A DNA stretch of 40,639 bases. Source: an uncultured Bacteroides sp. GTDB lineage: Bacteria; Bacteroidota; Bacteroidia; Bacteroidales; Bacteroidaceae. The translations under genes and the position numbers were made by a program. Shown one piece after another: positions 31,056 through 39,348 of the stretch (positions within the stretch are counted from its first letter, which is position 1; the number at the start of each line of letters is the position of its first letter). Under the pieces are notes generated by a model. The model had not been told where the DNA came from. It ran no database searches and saw nothing but the letters and a program-made list of their open reading frames with translations. Location: assembly GCA_949292025.1 (NCBI GenBank), contig CASEYC010000014.1, positions 1 to 40,639 of the forward strand, read 5' to 3'.

Positions 31056-31272
31056 ATCTTATGAATCATAGCTTCGTTCATATTTCAAAGAATCCACATG
31101 CAGCATCCGTTGCGGCGAGGTAGCCTGCCTTGCGCCGTAGCGTGATATTCCTGTTGCAAATTGTGTTCTTTGGAATGTTGGACACCCTCCGGCAGTTCAG
31201 GGATTGTCATGTCCTTGAATGAATGGGGCCGGAAAAATTCTATTTAGTATTCACTTAAAAACTTTTGAAGCT

Positions 31273-33954
31273 ATGATGAAAAACAATAATTCTATTCAGA
31301 AACCGAAATCCCAAGATTTTGAAACGTTGTTGGAATCCTTTTTGGCTGCCCAGGCGGATGAAAAGGATGCCGGTACATTTTCCTACAAAGGATGCACGTA
31401 TGTCGTGCCCGGCCACGAGCGGAGCGAAAAGGAATGCCGTTTCTCCGGCCTGCGCTTCTCGTTGGGGGCACGTTCTTTCACGCCGGAAAAAGGCGAGCCT
31501 GCCCGCTTCTTCATAGACGGGCAGGTGGGGAAAAGCGAACGCTTCTCCCTCTATATGGAACTGACGGATTGCGGCGATGGGGACGATTGTTGCCCCACCG
31601 CTTTCTATGTCTACCGCGAAGGCGAGCCTAATCCTCTGGCGGCTCACGTGGGCGGGCAAATCACGGGTTACTATTCCCAAAACGACTTTTCCACGCTGGA
31701 AGCTCCGTTGGCTCCCGGATATTACTTCTTGCTGGCCGACGGGCTGGTGGACGACAATGAGCCGGCCGTGTTCGAGGCCATGGGCGACTATGCCTGCTTG
31801 CCTTTTGTGGTGATGGAATCCGGGGACAAGCTGGAGCATCCGGCGGTATTGTCTGCCCGTGCATCGCGCCCCAAGCATACGGTGGAGGATGGGCCTTGGA
31901 CTTCAGGACAGCTTCGTTTGCAGCTCTGCATGTCCGCGCCGCTCCAGGCCGGGGAGGAACTTTCGGCCATCTGTTACACCGAAGGCTGGACAGAGATGGC
32001 GCACGACGAACGCATGCAAGCCGCGGCCAAGCGAGGGGAGCAGACGTTGAATCTGCATTTCCGCTCGGACTTGATTTGGATGCCGGGACGTTATACGGTC
32101 ATCCTGTCCCACAACCGGGAACCTTTTGCGTCGGTAGCCTTCGATTACCGGGGAGAGACCGGCGTGCCTTGCGTTTGCCGGCAGTTGGAGGCGGAGGATG
32201 CGGAGTTTATCCTGGCAAAGTCCTTGGCCACCCATCCAGCCTGGCAACGCACGCGCGAGTTTGCCGGCATGACGAAGCTGAGGCTGCAATTGGCCGGGCT
32301 TCTTCCGAAGAGCGGCTACAACACCTTCTGCCAGGAGCAGCACCTGGCCGAGCTGCGCGAGAATGTCTATGCAGCCGTGAGCGCCGACGTCTCTTTCCAT
32401 GCCCGTAGGCTGGCCTATTGCTTGCCCAAGATGCTGGACTATTGCACCACCGAGAGCCGGCAAGTGGACTGTGCTGCCTGGCTGGAAGAGGGGGACCCCG
32501 ACGGCCTGTTGGACGAACGCACGTCGCACGCGATTACCTTATATAATATAGGTGTGCTTTGTTCCGGGGAAGGGCGTGCCTTCCTGACCGCCTTGGAGGA
32601 AGCGGTGGCAGATTCCTTCACCTTTTGGGCGCTCACCCTCTGCGGGACGGAGGAAGAGTTGCAACGGCTCTTTGCCTGTTCGCCGCTATTGGACCGCCAC
32701 GTGCGTCCCGAATACCGTTTCCGGGTGGAGCGTCCCTTGGCTGCCGAGACGCTCCATGCGTTGCAGCGGGTGATAGGCGAGACGGCTTTCCGGCTGGATG
32801 CGGCTGCCGAAAACGAGCTGGCCCGCCAAGTGGTGCTGCATCATGAAGCCGTGTCGTTGTGGGACAAGGACGAAATGACCCGTTTCGTTATGCGGGGGCT
32901 GGTAGGACGGATCAAGCAGCGCATACGCGAAGGATATGTGCCTGCCCGCAAGCCCACCCGCAAGGAACTGGTGACGGTGAAGGCTGAGGATATTTCGATA
33001 GGGGCTTGGATACAGGCTTTGGGGGAATCGTCCGGCGAGCCGGATGGTGGCATAGACGAACAAGCCTTTGCGGACAGCATGAAGGAACTGGACGAAATGG
33101 TAGGCTTGCGCACGCTGAAAGAAGCCTTCTCCACCACCTTCTGCCAAGTGCGCTTCGAGGAGCGTCGGCGCCGGTTGGGCTTGCCTGCCGGGGAGGAGAC
33201 GGCCAGCCATGTCATCTTCACCGGCAATCCCGGCACGGGGAAGACCACGGTGGCCCGTTTGTTGGGGAGGATATACCATGCCTTGGGCTTGTTGTCCAAG
33301 GGAGAGGTCGTCTCGACCGAACGGCGGGAGCTCGTGGGCGAATACATCGGCCAGACCGAGGAGAAGATGAACGCTCTCCTCCAGCGCGCCCGCGGCAATG
33401 TGCTTTTTATCGACGAGGCATACAGCCTTTGCACCGATTCCGATGACCGGCGCGACTACGGGCACCGGGTCATAGACAGCCTGCTGCCCGTGCTGACCGA
33501 GCCGCATCCGGACATGGTGGTGGTCTTGGCCGGTTATGGCGACGAGATGGAGCGGCTGTTGCAGAGCAATCCCGGATTGAAGAGCCGTTTCCCCTACAGG
33601 TTCCACTTCGACGACTACGATGCTGGCGAGCTGATGCAAATCGCCTGCCGCACCTTGGAGCGGGGCGGCTACTGCTTGACTCCCGAAGCCGAAGCCTTGC
33701 TGCGCGACACGGTGGAAGACGCCTTGAAGCACAAGGACCGTTTCTTTGCCAACGCCCGCTGGGTGAACCGCTTCGTCACGTCGGGCATCCTGCCTGCCAT
33801 GGCGCGCCGGGTGATGGCGGCGGACGTTGCCGGGAAAGACGTGGAGCTGTATAGCACCGTGGAGCGTGCCGACGTGGCCGAGGCCATACGCCTGCGGGCA
33901 GAAGCATCGGCGCCGGCGGCAAAACCGAGGCCCCGCATTGGCTTCAAGGCATAA
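31273..33954 (+). CDS. CbxX/CfqX-type AAA ATPase with long unassigned N-terminal region
   Basis: 893 residues. The C-terminal third is a CbxX/CfqX (SpoVK-like) AAA module: Walker A GNPGTGKTT (about 648-656), STERRELVGEYIGQTEEKM, Walker B VLFIDEAYSL (about 709-718), sensor VVVLAGYGDEM, Arg finger region LKSRFPYRFHF and an AAA lid. Residues 1-230 are strand-rich and acidic with paired segments that read like beta-sandwich repeats (GYYFLLADGLVDDNEPAVFEAMGDY; GRYTVILSHNREPFASVAFDY). The stretch about 250-580 is helical. I do not recognise the N-terminal families. No substrate or partner gene is adjacent. ATG 31273 and 31276 are both possible. Confidence 0.85.
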   Translation: MMKNNNSIQKPKSQDFETLLESFLAAQADEKDAGTFSYKGCTYVVPGHERSEKECRFSGLRFSLGARSFTPEKGEPARFFIDGQVGKSERFSLYMELTDCGDGDDCCPTAFYVYREGEPNPLAAHVGGQITGYYSQNDFSTLEAPLAPGYYFLLADGLVDDNEPAVFEAMGDYACLPFVVMESGDKLEHPAVLSARASRPKHTVEDGPWTSGQLRLQLCMSAPLQAGEELSAICYTEGWTEMAHDERMQAAAKRGEQTLNLHFRSDLIWMPGRYTVILSHNREPFASVAFDYRGETGVPCVCRQLEAEDAEFILAKSLATHPAWQRTREFAGMTKLRLQLAGLLPKSGYNTFCQEQHLAELRENVYAAVSADVSFHARRLAYCLPKMLDYCTTESRQVDCAAWLEEGDPDGLLDERTSHAITLYNIGVLCSGEGRAFLTALEEAVADSFTFWALTLCGTEEELQRLFACSPLLDRHVRPEYRFRVERPLAAETLHALQRVIGETAFRLDAAAENELARQVVLHHEAVSLWDKDEMTRFVMRGLVGRIKQRIREGYVPARKPTRKELVTVKAEDISIGAWIQALGESSGEPDGGIDEQAFADSMKELDEMVGLRTLKEAFSTTFCQVRFEERRRRLGLPAGEETASHVIFTGNPGTGKTTVARLLGRIYHALGLLSKGEVVSTERRELVGEYIGQTEEKMNALLQRARGNVLFIDEAYSLCTDSDDRRDYGHRVIDSLLPVLTEPHPDMVVVLAGYGDEMERLLQSNPGLKSRFPYRFHFDDYDAGELMQIACRTLERGGYCLTPEAEALLRDTVEDALKHKDRFFANARWVNRFVTSGILPAMARRVMAADVAGKDVELYSTVERADVAEAIRLRAEASAPAAKPRPRIGFKA

Positions 33955-34050
33955 AACGCTTGCCTCGGCGAGAAAAAGCCCGCCATTATTGGGCGGAAAG
34001 CGAAGAAAAGAGTATATTTGCGAAAACAAATCGTTGAAATAGGAATTTAG

Positions 34051-34186
34051 TTTAGGCGCGGATTACGCGGATTTCACGGATTAATTATTTATATGACCAA
34101 TGGAATCCAACGATTTAGAATAAAAATATCCGTGAAATCCGCGTAATCCGCGCCAAAAAACACCGATAAGTTATCATTTAATTTTG
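34051..34186. repeat. Long palindromic element, copy 3, with pepD promoter at its edge
   Basis: Arms 34055-34081 and 34128-34154. It is in reverse orientation relative to copies 2 and 5, including the flank CACCGATAAGTTATCATTTA. Right at the end of that flank is TAATTTTG (34179-34186), an exact -7 box 19 nt before the pepD start. Confidence 0.88.
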
Positions 34187-34204
34187 AACACATACTTAAA
34201 CGTT

Positions 34205-35665
34205 ATGAGTAGTACAATCTTACAACTGGCTCCACAGAACGTGTGGAAGCATTTTTATTCCCTGACCCGCATTCCGCGTCCGTCAGGTCATGTCGGACAG
34301 GTCACGGAGTTTCTGGTCAACTTCGGCAAAGGCCTGGGTTTGGAATCTTTCGTGGACGAGGCGGGCAACGTCATCATCCGCAAGCCCGCCACCCCGGGCA
34401 TGGAGAACCGCAAAGGCGTCATCCTGCAAGCCCACATGGACATGGTGCCGCAGAAGAACAACGACACCGTGCACGATTTCACCCGTGACCCCATCGAGAC
34501 CTACATCGACGGCGATTGGGTGAAGGCCAAGGGCACGACGCTCGGCGCGGACAACGGCTTGGGCGTGGCTGCCATCATGGCCGTGCTGGAGGCCACCGAC
34601 TTGAAGCATGGCCCGCTGGAAGCCTTGATCACCAAGGACGAGGAGACCGGCATGTATGGCGCCTTCGGCTTGAAACCCGGCGTCCTCAACGGGGAAATCC
34701 TGTTGAACCTCGACTCGGAAGAGGAAGGCGAGCTTTACATCGGTTGTGCCGGCGGATTGGACATCACCGCCACGCTGAAGTACAAGGAAGAAGAAGCTTT
34801 CCCCGGCATGGTGGCTTGCAAGATTACGTTGAAAGGCTTGCGCGGAGGCCATTCCGGCTTGGAAATCAACGAAGGACGTGCCAATGCCAACAAGTTGCTG
34901 GTTCGCGTCGTACACGACTTGGTGGTGGAATTCGGTTGCACCCTGGCCAGCTTCGAAGGCGGCAACATGCGCAATGCCATCCCCCGCGAGGCGCACGCCG
35001 TCCTGCTCACCTGCGCGGACGATGTGGAGGCCATGAAAGCCTATGTGGACGAATACAAGGAAATTTTTGAGGATGAGTTCGCGCCCATCGAGAGCGGCAT
35101 ACAGCTCTATATGGAGGAGGTGCCTGCGCCCGCAACCGTGGTGCCCGAAGAGATTCAGGACAACCTGATTGATGCCCTGATGGCTTGCCAGAACGGCGTG
35201 ATGCGCATGATTCCCACCGTGCCCGACACGGTGGAGACCTCGTCCAACCTGGCCATTGTCACCATCGGCGGCGGCAAGGCGGATTTCCGCATCCTGGCCC
35301 GCAGCTCGTCCGACTCGATGAAGGACTTCCTGGCCGACAGCCTGGAGGCTTGCTTCTCCATGGCGGGCATGAAGGTGGAGTTCAGCGGGGCCTATTCCGG
35401 CTGGCAACCCAATGTGGATTCGCCCATCCTGCACGCCATGACGGCTTCCTACGAACAGCAGTTCGGCACAAAGCCGGCCGTGAAGGTCATCCACGCTGGA
35501 TTGGAGTGCGGCATCATCGGCGCCACCTATCGGGGGATGGACATGGTTTCCTTCGGTCCCACCCTGCGTTCGCCCCACTCGCCGGACGAGCGGGCCTACA
35601 TCCCTTCGGTGGATAAGTTCTATGCTTTCTTGGTAGCCACGTTGGAGCAGACGCCGGAGAAATAA
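34205..35665 (+). CDS. pepD: Aminoacyl-histidine dipeptidase (PepD, M20 family)
   Basis: 486-residue di-zinc metallopeptidase of the M20C type that cleaves Xaa-His dipeptides in the cytosol. Zinc site residues: HMDMVPQ (His about 79), TLGADNGLGVA (Asp about 118), TKDEETGMYG (Glu about 148-149), NLDSEEEGELYIGCAGG (Asp about 172), and the late HAGLECGIIGA with FGPTLRSPHSPDE (His about 461). GLRGGHSGLEINEGRANA is the dimerisation/catalytic His region. The ATG at 34205 is chosen over one 7 codons upstream because of the -7 box at 34179-34186. The length agrees with E. coli PepD (about 485). Confidence 0.95.
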   Translation: MSSTILQLAPQNVWKHFYSLTRIPRPSGHVGQVTEFLVNFGKGLGLESFVDEAGNVIIRKPATPGMENRKGVILQAHMDMVPQKNNDTVHDFTRDPIETYIDGDWVKAKGTTLGADNGLGVAAIMAVLEATDLKHGPLEALITKDEETGMYGAFGLKPGVLNGEILLNLDSEEEGELYIGCAGGLDITATLKYKEEEAFPGMVACKITLKGLRGGHSGLEINEGRANANKLLVRVVHDLVVEFGCTLASFEGGNMRNAIPREAHAVLLTCADDVEAMKAYVDEYKEIFEDEFAPIESGIQLYMEEVPAPATVVPEEIQDNLIDALMACQNGVMRMIPTVPDTVETSSNLAIVTIGGGKADFRILARSSSDSMKDFLADSLEACFSMAGMKVEFSGAYSGWQPNVDSPILHAMTASYEQQFGTKPAVKVIHAGLECGIIGATYRGMDMVSFGPTLRSPHSPDERAYIPSVDKFYAFLVATLEQTPEK

Positions 35666-35684
35666 CACAGGCAATCTGTCACAC

Positions 35685-35760
35685 TTCAGGCGCGGATTTC
35701 ACGGATGGACGCGGATATTTTTTCTTTATATCCATGGAATCCGCGTAATCCGCGCCTGAA
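35685..35760. repeat. Long palindromic element, short copy
   Basis: A 76-nt version: left part TTCAGGCGCGGATTTCACGG and right arm ATCCGCGTAATCCGCGCCTG at 35739-35758. The central part is reduced to TTTTTTCTTTATATCCATGG. It lies between the convergent pepD and DUF5675 genes. Confidence 0.85.
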
Positions 35761-35767
35761 TTCATTC

Positions 35768-36142
35768 TCACTTCACCGTTATCCACATCATCTCCCCCTC
35801 CGGCCTCTCCGCCAGACGCTTCAGCAGCCGTTGCAGCCACAGGCGCGAGTCGAACAGCCGCCCGCGATACTTGGCCAAGGCGTGGCCCACGAGGATGCAC
35901 CCCTCGGTGTCCTCCGCCGTGTTGCCCGCGTGGATGCGGATGCCTTCGAAGTCGGGCACGTGGAGCAGGATGGGCAACCACTGTCCGAACTTGGGCGAGC
36001 GGGTGACGAACAGCGGGTAGCGTCCTTCGGGGATGGCTGTCCGGCCGGGTTCGAGCGTGTCGCAAAAGGGGATTCCTTCTATCGAGAGGGTGCCCTTAGT
36101 AAAGTCTTCACATTTCTTAGTCCGTTGTAAGGTCAATTCCAT
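35768..36142 (-). CDS. DUF5675 protein
   Basis: 124 residues, no signal peptide. The core segment IRIHAGNTAEDTEGCILVG (about 67-85) has the His-x(n)-Gly-Cys spacing seen in DUF5675 proteins and reminiscent of the HG...HGC active site of YkuD-type L,D-transpeptidases, though this similarity is only local. DUF5675 is frequent in Bacteroidetes phages and in loci with DUF3987 proteins, at a position where other Bacteroides loci carry an amidase. The start overlaps the end of the primase-helicase gene by 26 nt, which indicates cotranscription. The function is not established. Confidence 0.75.
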   Translation of the reverse strand: MELTLQRTKKCEDFTKGTLSIEGIPFCDTLEPGRTAIPEGRYPLFVTRSPKFGQWLPILLHVPDFEGIRIHAGNTAEDTEGCILVGHALAKYRGRLFDSRLWLQRLLKRLAERPEGEMMWITVK

Positions 36143-38402
36143 CGCTGCGGTATTTTAGTTTTCGGTAACTGATATCTGATACAACTGATACGTATCCCCT
36201 GGACTTCCACAAGCGGAGCATATTTTTTGTTCCCTGTGCATCCATCCCTTGCATCTGCCGCAGTCGTTCGGCATCGGCTGTGGTGAACTCATCGGGCAGC
36301 AGCTCCAGCAAGTTGCGGGGACCGGTATGTATTTTACTTCCGCACACCGCTTCTTGGTTGGCCGCCTCGATGGCCTCGCCGAAGAACTCCATCTTGCACC
36401 ACATATCGTATTGTAGCGACCAGCGCACGAAGTCTTCCAACGTCTTGTCCCATTTTTCGCCATTGGCCACATACAGCACGCACGCCTTCAGATAGGCTAT
36501 CACGTTGGCGCGGAAGGAGAGATTTTCGTACACGCGACTCTGTGAAAGGCGGGCAAATTCGGCGTTTTCCTCACACAATTTCTTCGCCAACTTGTACGCT
36601 TCGGGACAATCCACCAATCCCGTGGCGCGCACCAAGTTCTCGATATACGGGCGCAGTTCCTCGTCAAACGCGGCGTCATACGTGCCGTAGACGGGCATAT
36701 CCGCGCCGATTTCGCGCTCGGGGATGGTGCAGAAGTTGATGCGCGAGATGGGACCGTCCGTCAAGACTTTGGAGAAATAGCGCTTGCCTTTCAAGATGGT
36801 TGTCGCGGCATTCCAGTTGAAGCGGATGGTAACTTTTTCTGTCACGCTCTGCGACCCCACGCGCGTCTGTCCGTAGCGGTTGCCCGGGTCGAACGCCAGA
36901 CACATAATCTGGAATTGCTGGGCGCCCCGACCGCTGCCTCTGAGTGCATCAAACTGGTCAATCTCGTTCAGTTTCGTGTAGAGGAAGTGCCCGTCCGCCT
37001 CCGCCGTGCGCATTACAAACGCCGGGTTGGTCATGTCGGCGTCAATCTCCTGGATGATCAATCCCTCCGGGCGTTGCCGCTTGTCCTTGTTCGCGCCCTT
37101 GGAGTTGACCTCCTGTTTCCACTGGCGTTCCCGCTCCAGGTTGCGTGCGTCGCGCTCGCGGATGTCCGCCATGATGCGGTTGATGGGCTCCGAGATGCAA
37201 TCCTTTCCCGCGCCGGTGCCTGCCATCAGCACGTTCATCAAGGTAGCTTCGTGCTCCACGTTGTCAATGTATTTGAAGCGGACGCGGTGCAGGTGTGCGG
37301 CGAGCGAAGGAAACACTGCGTGCGCCACGGCAGGCTTGTAGAGGTCCGGCGTCCGGCTGACGAGCAGGTCAATCAGCGGCGGTAATTTTTTCGGCATTTC
37401 TGGCGGCGTATTCTTTACTGAAGAATGCAATGAAGAATTTTCGTCGGAAGCAGCCGATTCTCCATTTTTCATTCTTGATTCTCCATGGGCAATGGCTTCC
37501 TGCATCATCTTCGGCATCCCACACCATTGCGCGGTGCAGGCGCTGTGTATCAGGCTTTTCATTTCCTCCTCCGACAGTCCATATCTTGGCATGATTTTCA
37601 ACAAAAGCCCTTCGTTATTGTCCGTGATGTGGCGCAAATGATACGCTAATCTGTGCAGCTTCGTGTTGCGCTCGCCTTGTGCAGGTTCGCCGCCGGAGAG
37701 GATGAACCATTGTTTAATGATTTCGCTGTATGGGATACCCTTGAAGGTATCCAAATTTGGGTTGACGCGCGAAGTATCCAAATTCCCCTCCTCCGGGGAG
37801 GAGGGGTGCCCAACGGGCGGGGTGGTAGCGGCAGCAACCGTGGAAAACAACCGTTCCTCGTCGATATACAAGATATACTCCTCCGGCACCGCGAACGACG
37901 AGCGGGCCAGGTCCTTGACGCTCTGGTCATAGTTCGGGTCGTCCAGTTGCTGGGACATCCACCGTTGCGCCTCTTCCAGCGACAGGCCCGCGGGGATGAT
38001 GAACACCAGGCGGAGGCCCTCCATGGACGGCGTGACGTGCGCCAGGACGATGCCCAGCTCCTCTTTCCTTTCCTCCACGGCGTGGGCAAAGTATTCGCGC
38101 GGCGCGTCCAGGTGGTCGATGTCATACATGGAGAGGCCGGTGGGCACGGCGTCCGCGTTCAGCCTCCTGCCGCCGGGGAAGGTGGCGTGGAATGTAAATA
38201 TCGGCAAACGCTTCTTCTCACGATTTTTCAACTCTTCGTAGTCCTCTTTCGCGAGCTCCCCGCGCTTGGACTGTTCCCAGGCGTCGGCGATGCCTGCGCA
38301 GACCGTGGCCACGTAGTCCGAGCGCACTGCCTTCCAGAACAATTCCGGGGTGCACGTGCGCACCTCGCGGCTTCTGACACTGTTTGATATTCCGAAACTC
38401 AT
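36117..38402 (-). CDS. BT4734-like primase domain plus DUF3987 helicase-like protein
   Basis: 761 residues. N-terminal domain (about 1-190) is BT4734-like (VirE N), a family placed in the archaeo-eukaryotic primase superfamily. Visible primase-type motifs are MYDIDHLD with Asp 94 and Asp 96 (hDhD), MEGLRLVFII (about 127-136), and NYDQSVKDLARSSFAV (Asp 159 or 164, Arg 167). A helical PriCT-like segment (about 245-290) follows. The C-terminal part (about 340-740) is DUF3987, with a P-loop-like AGTGAGKD (394-401) where Asp replaces the usual Ser/Thr after Lys. The two linkers carry interspersed repeat DNA. The last codons contain a 26-bp sequence repeated upstream of the module. No integrase or capsid gene is present. 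It probably acts in DNA replication or defence; this is inference. Confidence 0.82.
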   Translation of the reverse strand: MSFGISNSVRSREVRTCTPELFWKAVRSDYVATVCAGIADAWEQSKRGELAKEDYEELKNREKKRLPIFTFHATFPGGRRLNADAVPTGLSMYDIDHLDAPREYFAHAVEERKEELGIVLAHVTPSMEGLRLVFIIPAGLSLEEAQRWMSQQLDDPNYDQSVKDLARSSFAVPEEYILYIDEERLFSTVAAATTPPVGHPSSPEEGNLDTSRVNPNLDTFKGIPYSEIIKQWFILSGGEPAQGERNTKLHRLAYHLRHITDNNEGLLLKIMPRYGLSEEEMKSLIHSACTAQWCGMPKMMQEAIAHGESRMKNGESAASDENSSLHSSVKNTPPEMPKKLPPLIDLLVSRTPDLYKPAVAHAVFPSLAAHLHRVRFKYIDNVEHEATLMNVLMAGTGAGKDCISEPINRIMADIRERDARNLERERQWKQEVNSKGANKDKRQRPEGLIIQEIDADMTNPAFVMRTAEADGHFLYTKLNEIDQFDALRGSGRGAQQFQIMCLAFDPGNRYGQTRVGSQSVTEKVTIRFNWNAATTILKGKRYFSKVLTDGPISRINFCTIPEREIGADMPVYGTYDAAFDEELRPYIENLVRATGLVDCPEAYKLAKKLCEENAEFARLSQSRVYENLSFRANVIAYLKACVLYVANGEKWDKTLEDFVRWSLQYDMWCKMEFFGEAIEAANQEAVCGSKIHTGPRNLLELLPDEFTTADAERLRQMQGMDAQGTKNMLRLWKSRGYVSVVSDISYRKLKYRSDGIDLTTD
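36166..36191. repeat. 26-bp sequence shared with the module's upstream end
   Basis: TAACTGATATCTGATACAAC and six more bases at 36166-36191 are the exact reverse complement of 40528-40553. Here the sequence encodes the VSVVSDISY stretch of the primase-helicase protein; three TATCAG words are read on the minus strand. Confidence 0.85.
37785..37826. repeat. Interspersed palindromic repeat inside coding sequence
   Basis: CCCCTCCTC/GAGGAGGGG is a near-perfect hairpin, followed by GCCCAACGGGC as a second hairpin and GGGGTGGT. I recall this type as a dispersed intergenic element in Bacteroidetes (not verified). It encodes the linker TTPPVGHPSSPEEG in frame. GTATCCAAATT occurs twice beside it (37748-37758 and 37774-37784). 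Confidence 0.65.
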
Positions 38403-38420
38403 GGTTTTTCTTTTTGTGTT

Positions 38421-38556
38421 AAATGATAATTTATCAGCGTTTTTTGGCGCGGATTACGCGGATTTCACGGATATTTTTATTCTAAATCGTTGGATTCCAT
38501 TGGTCATATAAATAATTAATCCGTGAAATCCGTGTAATCCGCGCCTAAACTAAATT
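38421..38556. repeat. Long palindromic element, copy 5
   Basis: Arms 38446-38472 and 38519-38545. Nearly identical to copy 2 within the phosphate operon (7921-8056), including the AAATGATAATTTATCAGCG flank. It separates the unknown 105-residue gene from the primase-helicase gene. Confidence 0.92.
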
Positions 38557-38561
38557 CCTGT

Positions 38562-38879
38562 TTATTCCCAGTCTCCTCCTCCAAACACCCGGTCCACGAA
38601 TCCCGATGCCTGGCGGCTTTCGTCCTCGATGGCCTGTGCGGGCAGGATGTCCGTTTCGTCCAGTCCGATGACGAGCGAGAGGCGGGCGTGCTTGCGGGTG
38701 ACGGTGGCCCGTCCGTGGGGCAGCTTGATGTGCTGGCTGCCGGGCTGCGGCGTGCTGCGGGCGTGTTCGTTGAAGTTTGCCTCGGTGGGGCTGACGTAGC
38801 CGATGGTGCCACGGATGCGGCTGCTGCCGGAGATAAGACGTTGGTAGGTGCTGTCGGGGAGTTGCAAGTTGATGTTCAT
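38562..38879 (-). CDS. Unknown 105-residue protein of the primase module
   Basis: 105 residues, soluble, not recognised. It starts MNINLQLPDSTYQRLISGSSRIRGT; the middle has IKLPHGRATVTRKHARLSLVIG, a strand-rich basic stretch, and the end (EDESRQASGFVDRVFGGGDWE) is acidic and helical. The shape, a small basic core with an acidic tail, would suit a DNA-binding or accessory protein, but nothing diagnostic is seen. It is one gene upstream of the primase-helicase in the same string and is flanked on both sides by long palindromic elements. Confidence 0.65.
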   Translation of the reverse strand: MNINLQLPDSTYQRLISGSSRIRGTIGYVSPTEANFNEHARSTPQPGSQHIKLPHGRATVTRKHARLSLVIGLDETDILPAQAIEDESRQASGFVDRVFGGGDWE

Positions 38880-38904
38880 GATTTTTAATGATTAAGTTGG
38901 TGGA

Positions 38905-39013
38905 TTTTAGGCGCGGATTACACGGATTTCACGGATAATTTTTATCATAAATTTTGAATATCAATGGTTTCACAAATAATAAATCCGTGAAATCCGCGTA
39001 ATCCGCGCCTAAA
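38905..39013. repeat. Long palindromic element, copy 6
   Basis: Arms 38905-38936 and 38983-39013. The centre, read on the minus strand, contains CCATTGATATTCAAAATTTA and matches the centre of copy 1 better than that of copies 2, 3 and 5, so at least two sequence variants exist. Confidence 0.9.
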
Positions 39014-39040
39014 TTAATTTCTTATTTATAGTCTAAGTTA

Positions 39041-39319
39041 TTAGAATTTTATTTTACCGATTTCCGTCACGGTGATGTCCTGGAAATTCTGCCCGTTGTA
39101 TTCCCTCACCTGGAAGCGCAGGCTGGCCAATACCCACTCGCCTTCGCTGAAGGAGCACAGCGCGTCGTTGCCCAGCAGGGAGGCCACATATTGGTCGGCA
39201 AACCGCCCGCCCAGCTCTTGCAGGACGATGGAGCGCTTGTACAGGTAGCCCGCCTCGCTCTTCTCGCTCTTCACGGTGAAGCATTCGCCGCATTTCACTA
39301 CTTTCAGAATCTTTTGCAT
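39041..39319 (-). CDS. OB-fold-like small protein (DUF3127-like)
   Basis: 92 residues from MQKILKVVKCGECFTVKSE. The layout follows an OB-fold single-stranded-DNA-binding protein: initial strand, a KSEKSEAGYLYKRSIVLQEL segment, FADQYVASLLGNDA, then GEWVLASLRFQVREYNGQNFQDITVTEIGKI. The last part closely parallels the REYNGRWYTDVRAWKV-type ending of DUF3127 proteins. The identification rests on this pattern only. A single-strand binding protein would fit beside a primase-helicase. The frame is open upstream, but a terminator-like hairpin and a consensus -7 box lie there, so the ATG at 39319 is preferred. Confidence 0.65.
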   Translation of the reverse strand: MQKILKVVKCGECFTVKSEKSEAGYLYKRSIVLQELGGRFADQYVASLLGNDALCSFSEGEWVLASLRFQVREYNGQNFQDITVTEIGKIKF

Positions 39320-39348
39320 ACTTGTTCTCTGTTTTGGTATTCGACAAT

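Noticed and set aside
31061-31123. 20-codon leader peptide upstream of the AAA ATPase
   Set aside because: ATG to TAG frame without a ribosome-binding site or a codon pattern suggestive of attenuation; cannot be separated from chance.
32686-34029. 447-residue minus-strand frame opposite the AAA ATPase
   Set aside because: Antisense shadow; the plus-strand Walker motifs show which strand codes.
34283-35674. 463-residue minus-strand frame opposite pepD
   Set aside because: Antisense to a complete PepD with all zinc ligands; no independent evidence.
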